From Granulicella sp. (GTDB taxonomy: Bacteria; Acidobacteriota; Terriglobia; Terriglobales; Acidobacteriaceae): 47,676 bases of DNA. This document shows positions 34,109 through 42,920 of this stretch, one piece after another (within the stretch, counting starts at the first letter, position 1; the number at the start of each line of letters is the position of its first letter). The notes under the pieces are model-generated. The model saw nothing but the letters and a program-made list of their open reading frames with translations, had not been told where the DNA came from and did not search any database. Position numbers and translations under genes: made by a program. The stretch covers positions 1 through 47,676 of the forward strand of contig JANYLK010000009.1 in the NCBI GenBank assembly GCA_025357875.1, in the 5' to 3' direction.

Positions 34109-37100
34109 CTAGGTGTCAGCAGGCGTCAATGATTCAAGTAGGGTGCGGGTTTCTGCAAGGACGTCAGCCGCCCTCGCGGAGGTGAGCGGCCACCGCAGAA
34201 CTCCTTGCGGCGTGAATTGCGCGCCACGCTTGGCGTTGCGCGAGACGAGCTTCATCATCATGCCGGGATCGACTGCAGTGCGGGCGAGCGATGTGCTGCC
34301 TTGCTGCGAAGTGTCCGCGGCAGCAGCGGCAAAGCGGATGTGCAGCATCTCGACAAAAGTCTTGACGACAGGCTTTGGCGGTGGATTTCTCCGAGAGAGC
34401 ATGGTTTGATTCGGGCCGGAGTTTGCTTGGGCGGCGTTGGCCAACTCGATCTGCGTGCGTTTACGGTCGAGTTGCGCGATTCCGAGCCGCTCGCACAGCA
34501 GGCGCAGTTCGCCCGCGGCAAGAAGGTTGAGAACCGATTCAGGCGGCTCGCCGTAGCGGTCTTGTAGTTCGGCGCGGACATCTGCGAGTGTTGCAAGATC
34601 TTCGGATCCCGCAATTCGCTTGTACATGCGTAGGCGCTGATTCTCTTCGGGGATATAACTGGAGTCGATGCGGACTGAGATGCCGAGGTTGATCGAGGTA
34701 CCGGCGTGGGCCGGCTTGTCTTCTTCACCCTTGATCTTGCGAACGGCCTCTTCGAGCATGGAGGTGTACATCTCGAAGCCGATCGCCTCGATATGGCCTG
34801 ACTGCTCGCCTCCGAGCATGTTGCCGGCGCCGCGAAGTTCGAGGTCGAGCGCAGCGATCTTGAAGCCCGCACCAAGGTCAGAGAATTCTTTGAGGGCCGC
34901 CAGCCGGCGCCTCGCAATCTCGGTAAGTTCCGTCTCCGGCGGAATCAACAAATAAGCGTAGGCACGTCGATTGGAGCGGCCCACGCGGCCTCGCAGTTGA
35001 TATAACTCCGACAAGCCATGGCGGTCTGCGCGATTGATGATAATGGTGTTGGCGAGCGGAATGTCGAGCCCGTTTTCGATGATGCTGGTGGCCACGAGCA
35101 CGTCATACTCGTGGTTCATGAAGGCGAGCATGACGCGTTCCAGTTCGGACTCGGGAAGTTGGCCGTGGCCGATAACGATTCGCGCTTGCGGTACCAGCTC
35201 ACGAATCTTGGACGCAAGTTCATAGATCGTCTCCACCCGGTTGTGGACGAAGTAAGTCTGGCCGCCGCGTTCCAGCTCCATCTCGATGGCGGTTCGGATC
35301 AGCTTTTCATCGAACTTCGCGACGATGGTCTGGATCGCCATGCGATCTTTCGGCGGCGTCTCGATCACACTCATATCGCGCAGCCCGATCAGCGACATGT
35401 GCAGCGTGCGCGGGATGGGCGTCGCCGACATTGCGAGTACGTCGATCTGCGCGCGCATCTGCTTCAGGCGCTCCTTGTGGCGAACGCCGAATCTCTGCTC
35501 TTCATCCACCACGAGCAGGCCGAGGTCCTGAAACTTCAGGTCCTTCGAGAGCACGCGGTGTGTGCCGATAAGGATGTCGACCTTCCCCGCCGCGACTTTT
35601 TCTAGGATCACTTTCTGCTCTTTCGCACTGCGGAAGCGCGAGATCATCTCAACGTTAACTGGAAAATTCGCGAAGCGGCGCTTGAACGACTCGTAGTGCT
35701 GAAACGCGAGGACCGTCGTCGGTGTCAGCACGGCGACCTGCTTTCCATCCTGCACCGACTTGAATGCGGCGCGCATGGCGACCTCAGTCTTACCGTATCC
35801 GACATCGCCGCAGAGCAGGCGATCCATGGGCTGCGTGGATTCCATGTCGCCTTTGATGTCGGCGATTGCGGTGATCTGGTCGTCCGTCTCATTAAAGTCG
35901 AATGCGTCTTCAAACTCGCGTTGCATGTTGGTATCGGGCGAGAACGCCGTACCCAGCGCAGCCTTACGTTGCGCGTAGAGCTTCAACAGCTCGGCGGACA
36001 TATCGGCCATGGCCTTCTTGACGCGGGCCTTCGTCTTCTGCCACGACTGGGTGCCGAGCTTATTGAGTTCGGGCGGCGGTCCGGTCTCGGACGAGCGGTA
36101 CTTCTGAATAAGATCGAGCCGGGTGAGCGGGACGTAGAGCTTCGCCTCATCGGCAAACTCCAGGATCATCAGCTCCAGCGGCGGCTGGTCGTTCTCTTCT
36201 ATTACTCTGAGCCCGGCGTAGCGCGCGATGCCGTGTTCTACGTGGACCACGTAGTCTCCGACAGTGAGATCGCGGAAGTCGGAGACGAAGGCGGACATCT
36301 TCGACTTGCTGCGTGTGACGGGACGCGCAGTGATGTCCGCATCGTCGACGAGGTCGTTGGCGCCGAAGAGGATCAGTTGACGTGCGGTGGCGCGGCCATC
36401 TGCATCCTTGAGGTCGAGTACCTGGACACCGTTGGCCATGGCGGCGCGAACGATGACAGGCGTCCGCAGGTCACCCGCAAGGTAGCTGGACTCGGAGTAG
36501 ACCGTGGCAGATCCGGGTGCCTGCGTGCGCGAGCCGAGGCGATAGGGGACGTGATACTCCTGCAGCAAACCGGCGAGGCGCTCCACTTCGCCTTGATTAG
36601 GAGCAGCGATCAGCACACGCGCATCCTGCTGGATCAGGGTATTGATCGCTTCGACGAGCGCGGGAATACTGCCGTGGAAGCGTTGCGTAGGGCGGGTGGC
36701 GAAGTCAACTTCGGATAGATCGCTGCGGTCTGCATCAAGCACATCGATGGCGCCAAGCTGATCCAGTTCGATGCCGGCGAAGGCACGCAGGCGACCGTCG
36801 AGGTCCCACGGGGAGATGTAAATGTCTTCCGGGCGGACGAGAGAGCCAATGCCCGAACGCTCATGGCGCTGCTCAACCTTGTTCCACCAGCGCTCTCCCT
36901 GATTCTTCACCATGGCCGGCTCCTCGACCAAGATGCGCGCCGATGCGCCGAGCAGATCGAGCACGGTAAAGTTAGCGCCTGAAACCGCTGCGAAGAACTC
37001 CCAGCCGGGAAAGATGGTAGCGTCGCCAGTTCGAGTCGCGACATGGGTGCGAAGTTCAGAGGGTTCTTCGCCGCCTTCCAGTTGCGCTCCTGCAAGACCA

Positions 37101-37870
37101 GAGCGGGTCAGCCGCGCATTGATAGCGGTCAGTATTTTTTCGGTGATGGGAGTTTCGGTAAGCGGCAGCAGTAAAGCTTCGTCGAGGTTGGACGCGGAGC
37201 GCTGAGTGTCGGGATCGAAGCATCGGATGGACTCGATCTCATCGCCGAAAAAATCGATCCTGACTGGCCGATCCATCTCCGGCGAGTAGGCGTCCAGTAT
37301 GCCGCCGCGGAGGGTCACCTGGCCCGGCATATCGACCACGTCGACGCGGGTGTAGCCCACAGAAAGCAGGTGCTCGACCAGCATGTCCGGAAGGTATTCC
37401 TCACCGCGCTTAAGTTGCAACGCTAAGGACGCGTAATGGCCACGTGGAAAGAGCCGCATGCACGCTGCTTCCACTGGCGCTATGACCAGGCGGGCCGTAC
37501 CAGTCGCGATCTTCCACAGCGTTGCCGCGCGCGCCTCTTGAATTTCAGGGTGTGGTGAAAGATTCTCGAACGGCAACACATCGTGCGCAGGAAATCGCAG
37601 CACCGATTCAACGGCCAGCGCGCCGGTAAGTTCGCAAGTGGAGAGAATGGCAGCGTGAAGAGCTTCGGCGGCCTTGTTGTCGGCGACGAGGATCAGACAC
37701 GGAGCATTGGCCGCGCGGACGAAGAGTGGAAGATAGAGCGCACGCGCAGTAAAAGTGAGGCCGGACACACGTCTTCGCCCGCTGCCAGCGCTCAGATGGC
37801 GACGGACACGATCAAAGGGGACAGAGTTTTCAAGGTCCGCAAGCAGTTCACGGACGAAGGGCAAAATCAT
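34109..37870 (-). CDS. mfd: Transcription-repair coupling factor
   Basis: A 1253-aa protein, slightly longer than E. coli Mfd. An N-terminal UvrB-like module has FPAHDVLPFENLSPHPE and DMPGQVTLRGGILDAY. The RNA-polymerase-interaction domain contains GDYVVHVEHGIARYAGL. The superfamily 2 translocase has Walker A CGDVGYGKTEVAMRAAF (about residue 692) and DEEQRFGVRHKE (about 788), then RADRHGLSELYQLRGRVGRS. A TRCF C-terminal domain follows; its tail (about residues 1170-1200) has an extra polar segment. It dislodges stalled RNA polymerase and recruits UvrA. No close operon partner; the neighbouring transporter stop is 61 bp upstream. Confidence 0.98.
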   Translation of the reverse strand: MILPFVRELLADLENSVPFDRVRRHLSAGSGRRRVSGLTFTARALYLPLFVRAANAPCLILVADNKAAEALHAAILSTCELTGALAVESVLRFPAHDVLPFENLSPHPEIQEARAATLWKIATGTARLVIAPVEAACMRLFPRGHYASLALQLKRGEEYLPDMLVEHLLSVGYTRVDVVDMPGQVTLRGGILDAYSPEMDRPVRIDFFGDEIESIRCFDPDTQRSASNLDEALLLPLTETPITEKILTAINARLTRSGLAGAQLEGGEEPSELRTHVATRTGDATIFPGWEFFAAVSGANFTVLDLLGASARILVEEPAMVKNQGERWWNKVEQRHERSGIGSLVRPEDIYISPWDLDGRLRAFAGIELDQLGAIDVLDADRSDLSEVDFATRPTQRFHGSIPALVEAINTLIQQDARVLIAAPNQGEVERLAGLLQEYHVPYRLGSRTQAPGSATVYSESSYLAGDLRTPVIVRAAMANGVQVLDLKDADGRATARQLILFGANDLVDDADITARPVTRSKSKMSAFVSDFRDLTVGDYVVHVEHGIARYAGLRVIEENDQPPLELMILEFADEAKLYVPLTRLDLIQKYRSSETGPPPELNKLGTQSWQKTKARVKKAMADMSAELLKLYAQRKAALGTAFSPDTNMQREFEDAFDFNETDDQITAIADIKGDMESTQPMDRLLCGDVGYGKTEVAMRAAFKSVQDGKQVAVLTPTTVLAFQHYESFKRRFANFPVNVEMISRFRSAKEQKVILEKVAAGKVDILIGTHRVLSKDLKFQDLGLLVVDEEQRFGVRHKERLKQMRAQIDVLAMSATPIPRTLHMSLIGLRDMSVIETPPKDRMAIQTIVAKFDEKLIRTAIEMELERGGQTYFVHNRVETIYELASKIRELVPQARIVIGHGQLPESELERVMLAFMNHEYDVLVATSIIENGLDIPLANTIIINRADRHGLSELYQLRGRVGRSNRRAYAYLLIPPETELTEIARRRLAALKEFSDLGAGFKIAALDLELRGAGNMLGGEQSGHIEAIGFEMYTSMLEEAVRKIKGEEDKPAHAGTSINLGISVRIDSSYIPEENQRLRMYKRIAGSEDLATLADVRAELQDRYGEPPESVLNLLAAGELRLLCERLGIAQLDRKRTQIELANAAQANSGPNQTMLSRRNPPPKPVVKTFVEMLHIRFAAAAADTSQQGSTSLARTAVDPGMMMKLVSRNAKRGAQFTPQGVLRWPLTSARAADVLAETRTLLESLTPADT

Positions 37871-37931
37871 AAGACTCAGATAATCCTACCTGTTGGGATC
37901 GAATCCCAGCGCGAGTGCCTGTAAACGGCAA

Positions 37932-38858
37932 TTAAACCTTTGCCACGTCGACTTTGGGCTCTTCTTTGGAGGCCGGAGTGAGCGCTTCAGACTTGGCGTC
38001 GTTGCCGATGATGACCTGGCCATATTCAAGCAGCGTGACCATGCCGACCCCTCCGCAAATGTTGCCTGCGACCGCAGGCAGGAACCACGTGGGGAAGGCG
38101 AGCCACGGAGCGCGGCCGATGAGGATGGCGGCAAAAACCTCTCCGCTGGCCGCAATACAGTGGGCAAAGTTTCCCAAGCCGACGACGAACGCAAGCATCC
38201 AGATGATCATGACCGAGCCAGTGATGGAGTGCGAACCCGAGACCAGCCAGGCTACGGTCGCGATGATCCATCCGCCCATGACGCCGGACCAGAAGATAGT
38301 GGCGGCTGGATGGGAAGCAGCATCAAGTCCAAGCTGGCCAAGCGACTGGACGACCGCGGGTGAAAGTGCACCCGTGAGCGTCGCCAGTGCGGCAAAGGCG
38401 AATGCACCAAGCACATTGCTGGGCAGGACGACAGCCCAGAGACGCATCGTATTGCGGAAGTGGCTCTTTTCCGCGAGGACGAGGGCGACTGGGTAGAGTG
38501 TGTTCTCCGTGAAGAGCTGCGAGCGACCAAGGATGACTACGATGAAGCCGAGTGGGTAAAACATCTTTGCAACGAAGAGTATGGCGGAGGTGGGTGCCGT
38601 ACCGGTCGGAGTGAGCAATGCGATGGCGATCGCGTTCCCCATCGCGGACAGACCCATAAAAATACCGCCCGCAAGGCCAGAGATGGCAAGCGAGATGCTG
38701 GAGCGGCCAAGCTCTTGGCGTGCGTTGTTCGCCACCTGCTCGAAGATGTCCTGGGCGCTGGGACGTTCAAGGTTCTTCTGTGCATCTTGCGAAGGTGATG
38801 GTGCTGACGGCTTTCGACGGAAGATGGCGCGCATGGCAGTGTGATGCAGAAATGACAT
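37932..38858 (-). CDS. Formate/nitrite transporter family (YfdC-like) membrane protein
   Basis: 308 aa from the ATG at 38858, or 300 aa from 38834; the 38858 start leaves only 21 bp to gatB. A polar N-terminus with AQDIFEQVANNARQELGRSS is followed by six membrane helices. It carries the FNT-fold segments SGLAGGIFMGLSAMGNAIAI, then LGRSQLFTENTLYPVALVL and VGLGNFAHCIAASGEVFAA. It shares the YfdC subgroup style, whose substrate is not formate in all cases. No formate dehydrogenase or nitrite genes are nearby, so the substrate stays open. No clear ribosome site is seen for either start. Confidence 0.85.
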   Translation of the reverse strand: MSFLHHTAMRAIFRRKPSAPSPSQDAQKNLERPSAQDIFEQVANNARQELGRSSISLAISGLAGGIFMGLSAMGNAIAIALLTPTGTAPTSAILFVAKMFYPLGFIVVILGRSQLFTENTLYPVALVLAEKSHFRNTMRLWAVVLPSNVLGAFAFAALATLTGALSPAVVQSLGQLGLDAASHPAATIFWSGVMGGWIIATVAWLVSGSHSITGSVMIIWMLAFVVGLGNFAHCIAASGEVFAAILIGRAPWLAFPTWFLPAVAGNICGGVGMVTLLEYGQVIIGNDAKSEALTPASKEEPKVDVAKV

Positions 38859-38866
38859 CGACTTAT

Positions 38867-38875
38867 TGCTAGAAT
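38867..38875 (+). promoter_or_regulatory. Extended -10 box TGC-TAGAAT before gatB
   Basis: TGC (38867-38869) is directly followed by TAGAAT (38870-38875), an extended -10 element, with no convincing -35. It lies only 5 nt before the first possible gatB ATG (38880). Transcription starting about 7 nt downstream would give a leaderless or nearly leaderless mRNA using ATG 38886 or 38895. Confidence 0.4.
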
Positions 38876-38879
38876 CGGA

Positions 38880-40391
38880 ATGAAGATGTCTACGATGAAT
38901 GCGGTTTCGCCTGAAGTTCTTGCTAAGTACCAGCCTGTGATTGGGCTGGAAGTACACGTTCAACTGTTGACGGAGACGAAGGCGTTCTGCGGATGTGTGA
39001 ACCGCTACGGCGGCGAACCGAATACGCATGTGTGCCCGACGTGCCTTGGTCTGCCGGGAGCGCTCCCGGTGCTCAACCGTCGCGCGGTAGAGTTGGCCGT
39101 CCTGGCAGCGAAGGCGATCCACTGCGAGATACGCGAGAATAGCGTGTTTTCGCGGAAAAATTACTTCTATCCGGATTCCCCGAAGGGATATCAAATCTCA
39201 CAGTTCGACTTGCCCATCGCCGAGCACGGCTGGATTGACGTACCGGCTTTCAATGCAGCCGGTGCGTCGCTGACGAAACGAATCGGCATCACGCGCCTTC
39301 ACCTCGAAGAGGACGCGGGCAAGAGTCTGCATGACGGTTTCGCGGACTCGGTATCGCGGACTTACATCGACTTGAACCGTTGCGGTACTCCATTGGTGGA
39401 GATCGTCAGCGAGCCCGATCTGCGCACGCCGGACGAGGCATTCGAATACCTGACGCGACTGAAGGAAATTCTGCTCTACACCGGTGTGAGTGACTGCAAC
39501 ATGGAAGAGGGAAGTTTGCGCTGCGACGCCAACGTGAGCGTGATGTTGAAGGGCGCGGAAAAATTTGGGACGAAGGCTGAAGTGAAGAACGTCAACAGCT
39601 TTCGCTATATCCGCGCCGCCCTGGAGTATGAGATCGAGCGCCAGATTAACGTTTTGGAGAGTGGCAATCGCGTCGTGCAGGAATCGCGCCTCTGGAATAA
39701 CGCCGAGGGCCGGACCTATTCGATGCGTTCGAAGGAGCAGGCGCACGACTATCGCTACTTCCCGGAGCCTGATCTACCGCCGCTGGTAGTAGGTGACACC
39801 TGGCAGCGGGAGATTCTCATTGCGCTACCGGAGCTGCCCGAGGCTCGGCGTGCACGGATGATTGCGGACTATGAGATCAGCCAACAGGACGCGATGACGC
39901 TGACTGCTACGCGCGCATTTGCGGACAGCTTTGAGGAGGCGGCGAAGGCCGCGAAAAGCCCGAGGCGCGTCGTCTCGCTGATTACCAGCGAACTCACTGG
40001 GCGATTGAATGCTGCTGGGTTGGAGCTCGAACAATCGCCGGTTTCGCTCGACGGGATCGTGATGGCTGCGGACCTGGCTGAGTCAGGCGACTTGTCAAGC
40101 AAGATGCTGAAGCAACTGCTGGACACATGTTTCACGGAGAACAAAGACTTCGCAGAAGTGTACAAGCGCGACAAGCCACAGCAGATCTCGGATGCGGGCG
40201 CGATCGAGAGGATGATCGACGAGGTGATCGCCGCGAATCCAAAGCAGGTAGCGCAGTACGTGGGCGGCAAGAAAACGGTAGCTGCGTTCTTCGTCGGCAA
40301 CGTCATGCGGCTGTCGAAGGGACAGGCAAATCCAGCGATGCTCAACGAATTGGTCACGCGCAAGCTGGATAGTCTGGGCACCACTTCCTAG
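38880..40391 (+). CDS. gatB: Aspartyl/glutamyl-tRNA amidotransferase subunit B
   Basis: A 503-aa protein from ATG 38880; starts at 38886 and 38895 are possible (see the promoter entry). The conserved core starts YQPVIGLEVHVQL; KNYFYPDSPKGYQISQFD and EEGSLRCDANVSV are typical GatB blocks. The C-terminal about 150 residues form the helical GatB/YqeY tail. With GatA and GatC it converts mischarged Glu-tRNA(Gln)/Asp-tRNA(Asn) to Gln/Asn-tRNA. GatA and GatC are not in the window. A free-standing YqeY paralogue is at 45859-46329. Confidence 0.97.
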   Translation: MKMSTMNAVSPEVLAKYQPVIGLEVHVQLLTETKAFCGCVNRYGGEPNTHVCPTCLGLPGALPVLNRRAVELAVLAAKAIHCEIRENSVFSRKNYFYPDSPKGYQISQFDLPIAEHGWIDVPAFNAAGASLTKRIGITRLHLEEDAGKSLHDGFADSVSRTYIDLNRCGTPLVEIVSEPDLRTPDEAFEYLTRLKEILLYTGVSDCNMEEGSLRCDANVSVMLKGAEKFGTKAEVKNVNSFRYIRAALEYEIERQINVLESGNRVVQESRLWNNAEGRTYSMRSKEQAHDYRYFPEPDLPPLVVGDTWQREILIALPELPEARRARMIADYEISQQDAMTLTATRAFADSFEEAAKAAKSPRRVVSLITSELTGRLNAAGLELEQSPVSLDGIVMAADLAESGDLSSKMLKQLLDTCFTENKDFAEVYKRDKPQQISDAGAIERMIDEVIAANPKQVAQYVGGKKTVAAFFVGNVMRLSKGQANPAMLNELVTRKLDSLGTTS

Positions 40392-40464
40392 CTGTTACGT
40401 CTCGTGGAAATCTGTGCAACTATCTCGCGCTTCCCGGCTTCCAAACTTGGTGGAGGCAAAAACC

Positions 40465-40704
40465 ATGGCAACCAAGAAAGCTACGAAGAATTCCACGGCG
40501 GAGAAGAACGCAAAGAAAACTTCATCATCTCGCAGTTACAGTCCCGCGGCTGGCGAGAGTGTTGAGCGCGAGATGAAGGCGATGAAGCAGGGCAAGCTGA
40601 AGAGCGGCAGCGGTCAGAAAGTGACCAATCCAAAGCAGGCGATTGCGATTGGCCTGTCCGAAGCGCGCAAGGCGGGCAAAAAGGTTCCCAAGAAAAAGAG
40701 CTAG
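40465..40704 (+). CDS. Small basic protein, DUF6496-like
   Basis: 79 aa from the ATG at 40465, preceded by GGAGG 9 nt upstream. The N-terminal half is a lysine/threonine-rich tail (ATKKATKNSTAEKNAKK). The C-terminal half has YSPAAGESVEREMKAMKQGK and NPKQAIAIGLSEARKAGKK, the DUF6496 pattern. Very basic with a low-complexity tail, so nucleic-acid binding is plausible but not shown. It is 73 bp after gatB on the same strand and converges with the FmdB gene. Confidence 0.8.
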   Translation: MATKKATKNSTAEKNAKKTSSSRSYSPAAGESVEREMKAMKQGKLKSGSGQKVTNPKQAIAIGLSEARKAGKKVPKKKS

Positions 40705-40737
40705 AGCGCGGCGTTCAGTCCGCCGAGACGTAGGCGG

Positions 40738-41094
40738 CTATTTCTTCTCTGAACTTGACGCAGTGGAGGTTGCTGGTGTGGCCGCGGCAGGTGAACTGGA
40801 TTCGGACGATGCAGGCTTGGACGCCGTGTCTTTAGCCGGGGTCGCGGCTTCGCTCTTAGTTTCAGATGAACTGCCCGAATCGCTCTTAGCCTCGGTTTTC
40901 GCGGTTGATGGCTTGGCGTTGCCGTAACCATCTGCATACCAGCCGCCGCCCTTGAAGGCGATTGCGGGCGCGGACACCACGCGTTCGAGCAGACCTCCGC
41001 AATACGGGCAGTCTGTGATCTCAGCATCGGAGAACTTCTGGATTTTCTCGGTGTGGCGCTTGCATTGCGTGCATTTGTATTCGTAAAGCGGCAT
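40738..41094 (-). CDS. FmdB family zinc-ribbon protein
   Basis: 118 aa from the ATG at 41094. The first about 50 residues are a zinc ribbon, MPLYEYKCTQCKRHTEK then DCPYCGG, and SAPAIAFKGGGWYADGY closes the FmdB domain. The remaining about 65 residues are a low-complexity Ser/Thr/Ala/Lys tail, a common feature of this family. Role unknown; often called a putative regulatory protein. It follows serA by 76 bp on the same strand. Confidence 0.9.
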   Translation of the reverse strand: MPLYEYKCTQCKRHTEKIQKFSDAEITDCPYCGGLLERVVSAPAIAFKGGGWYADGYGNAKPSTAKTEAKSDSGSSSETKSEAATPAKDTASKPASSESSSPAAATPATSTASSSEKK

Positions 41095-41170
41095 ATCGTA
41101 TCTCTCTTCCCGATAGTTCGGTAAGTTCCACCTTGGACCGGAGCTATCCACGAAGGACTAGCACCATGCG

Positions 41171-42847
41171 TTAAATTTCGTACAAATAAGAAACACTTGT
41201 AACTACTTGAGTTTCTTGAGCGGGGTTTGTGACCTTTTCAAGCTCGACCAGGCGCACGCTTGCGATGGCTTCGACCTTGCGCAGAGCTTCAATTGCAGCG
41301 TTGGCATCGCTTGGGTTCTGTACGTCGATCTGAACTACGGCCAGTGCCTGGCCCTGGGGAACGCGCTGCGAACGGGTGGAACGGCCCAGGGCGAAGTTGG
41401 CAATGTTGAGCGAATGCTCTCCTAGGATAGTTCCAATGCGCCCAACGACTCCGGGCACGTCGTGATTGCGGATGGTGACCAGAGTGCCATTGAGCGGTGC
41501 CTCAATGTCGATCCCATCGTAGGTCAGCAGTCGTGGCGAGTTGCCGTGCAGCACGGTTGCCGACGCGCTGGCATCTCCATCCGAGGAGTGCAGGACGATC
41601 TTCAGCGTGCTTCCGGAACCGCCCGTTGTGAATTCTTTTTTATCTTCCTGAATGCGGATGCCGCGTTCCTGCGCTATAGCTGCGGCGTTAATGCGGTTGA
41701 CGACTTCAGAGTTGGCAAACACTCCGCAGATGGCGGCGTTGCGGAGCAATTCAGTCTTACCCTGAGCGATTCGTCCGGCGTACGTGATCTGAATGCTCTC
41801 GACATTGCCCGGCGTCGCGTGCGACAGGAACAGCCCTAGACGCTCTGCCATATCAATATACGGCGCAGCCTCAACGTACTCCTCGCGCGAGAGTGAAGGC
41901 ACGTTGACGGCATTCTGCACCACGCCCAGCTTGAGGTAGTCGCGCACCTGCTCTGCAAGCTGGATGCCGATTGCTTCCTGTGCCTCGTTCGTCGAGCCGG
42001 CAACGTGTGGCGAGAGAAGTACGTTGTCCAGTTCGAAGTAAGCGGAGTCTTTGAGCGGTTCTTTGCGGAACACGTCAAGCGCTGCGCCTGCTACTTGGCC
42101 AGACTGGATAGCTTCGGCAAGCGCCTCGTCGACGATCAGTTCGCCCCGAGCGCAGTTGATGATGCGAATACCCGGCTTCATGATCTTGATCGAGGTGGCG
42201 TTGATCATGCCCTCGGTCTGGGTGGTAAGGCCTACGTGGAGGGTGAGGTAGTCGGACTTCTTGAATATCTCGTCGATAGGCACGAGCGTAACTTCGTTCT
42301 CGCGCGCGACTACGGGTGCGATGAACGGATCGTAGCCGATTAAATCCATGCCGAAGCTGCGGGCGCGACGGGCGACTTCGAGACCGATGCGTCCGAGCCC
42401 AACGATGCCGAGTGTCTTGCCGCGTAGCTCCGAACCTTGTAGCGACTTCTTCTCCCACTTGGCGGCGTGCATCGTTGAGTTAGCGCGTGGAATGGCGCGC
42501 GCCATGGAGATCATCAGGCCAATGGTAAGTTCCGCGACAGCGACGGCATTGGCGCCGGGCGTGTTCATAACGACGATGCCGCGATGCGTGGCGGCGGCGG
42601 TGTCGATGTTATCAACGCCCACGCCGGCGCGGCCGATGACTCTTAGATTCGGTGCGGATTCAAGCAGCTTGGCGTTGGCCTGCACTGCGGAGCGGACAAC
42701 GAGCGCATCGGCGTCGGCAAGTTCTGCCTCAAGCCCGCCTGGACCGAGCTTGGCGATCTGGTCTGCGGTGACTATGTTCCAGCCGGGCTCCTGCTTCAAC
42801 ACAGCCAGCGTTGCCGGTGACACTTTCTCTGCAAGTACGATCTTCAT
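41171..42847 (-). CDS. serA: D-3-phosphoglycerate dehydrogenase
   Basis: A 558-aa protein. The NAD-binding domain carries LGIVGLGRIGLEVARRA, with the catalytic residues in NCARGELIVDEAL (Arg) and LLSPHVAGST (His). An ASB domain and a C-terminal ACT domain (GTLVTIRNHDVPGVVGRIG) follow. The last about 25 residues (KVTNPAQETQVVTSVSYLYEI) extend past the usual ACT end. It oxidises 3-phosphoglycerate, the first step of serine synthesis. AAGGAA lies 5 nt before the ATG. It sits downstream of the ygiBC-like pair and aminotransferase, so the transaminase step may be co-expressed. Confidence 0.96.
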   Translation of the reverse strand: MKIVLAEKVSPATLAVLKQEPGWNIVTADQIAKLGPGGLEAELADADALVVRSAVQANAKLLESAPNLRVIGRAGVGVDNIDTAAATHRGIVVMNTPGANAVAVAELTIGLMISMARAIPRANSTMHAAKWEKKSLQGSELRGKTLGIVGLGRIGLEVARRARSFGMDLIGYDPFIAPVVARENEVTLVPIDEIFKKSDYLTLHVGLTTQTEGMINATSIKIMKPGIRIINCARGELIVDEALAEAIQSGQVAGAALDVFRKEPLKDSAYFELDNVLLSPHVAGSTNEAQEAIGIQLAEQVRDYLKLGVVQNAVNVPSLSREEYVEAAPYIDMAERLGLFLSHATPGNVESIQITYAGRIAQGKTELLRNAAICGVFANSEVVNRINAAAIAQERGIRIQEDKKEFTTGGSGSTLKIVLHSSDGDASASATVLHGNSPRLLTYDGIDIEAPLNGTLVTIRNHDVPGVVGRIGTILGEHSLNIANFALGRSTRSQRVPQGQALAVVQIDVQNPSDANAAIEALRKVEAIASVRLVELEKVTNPAQETQVVTSVSYLYEI

Positions 42848-42920
42848 GAATTCCTTTTCTCGGTCGGAGCTATCGATGCCTGATGTTCTCGCTAGTTAAT
42901 AGTTTAAGGGATCAACTGCT

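Noticed and set aside
35696-36718. 340-codon plus-strand frame
   Set aside because: Antisense to mfd, His/Arg/Asp-rich with no domain; it is a shadow of the mfd reading frame.
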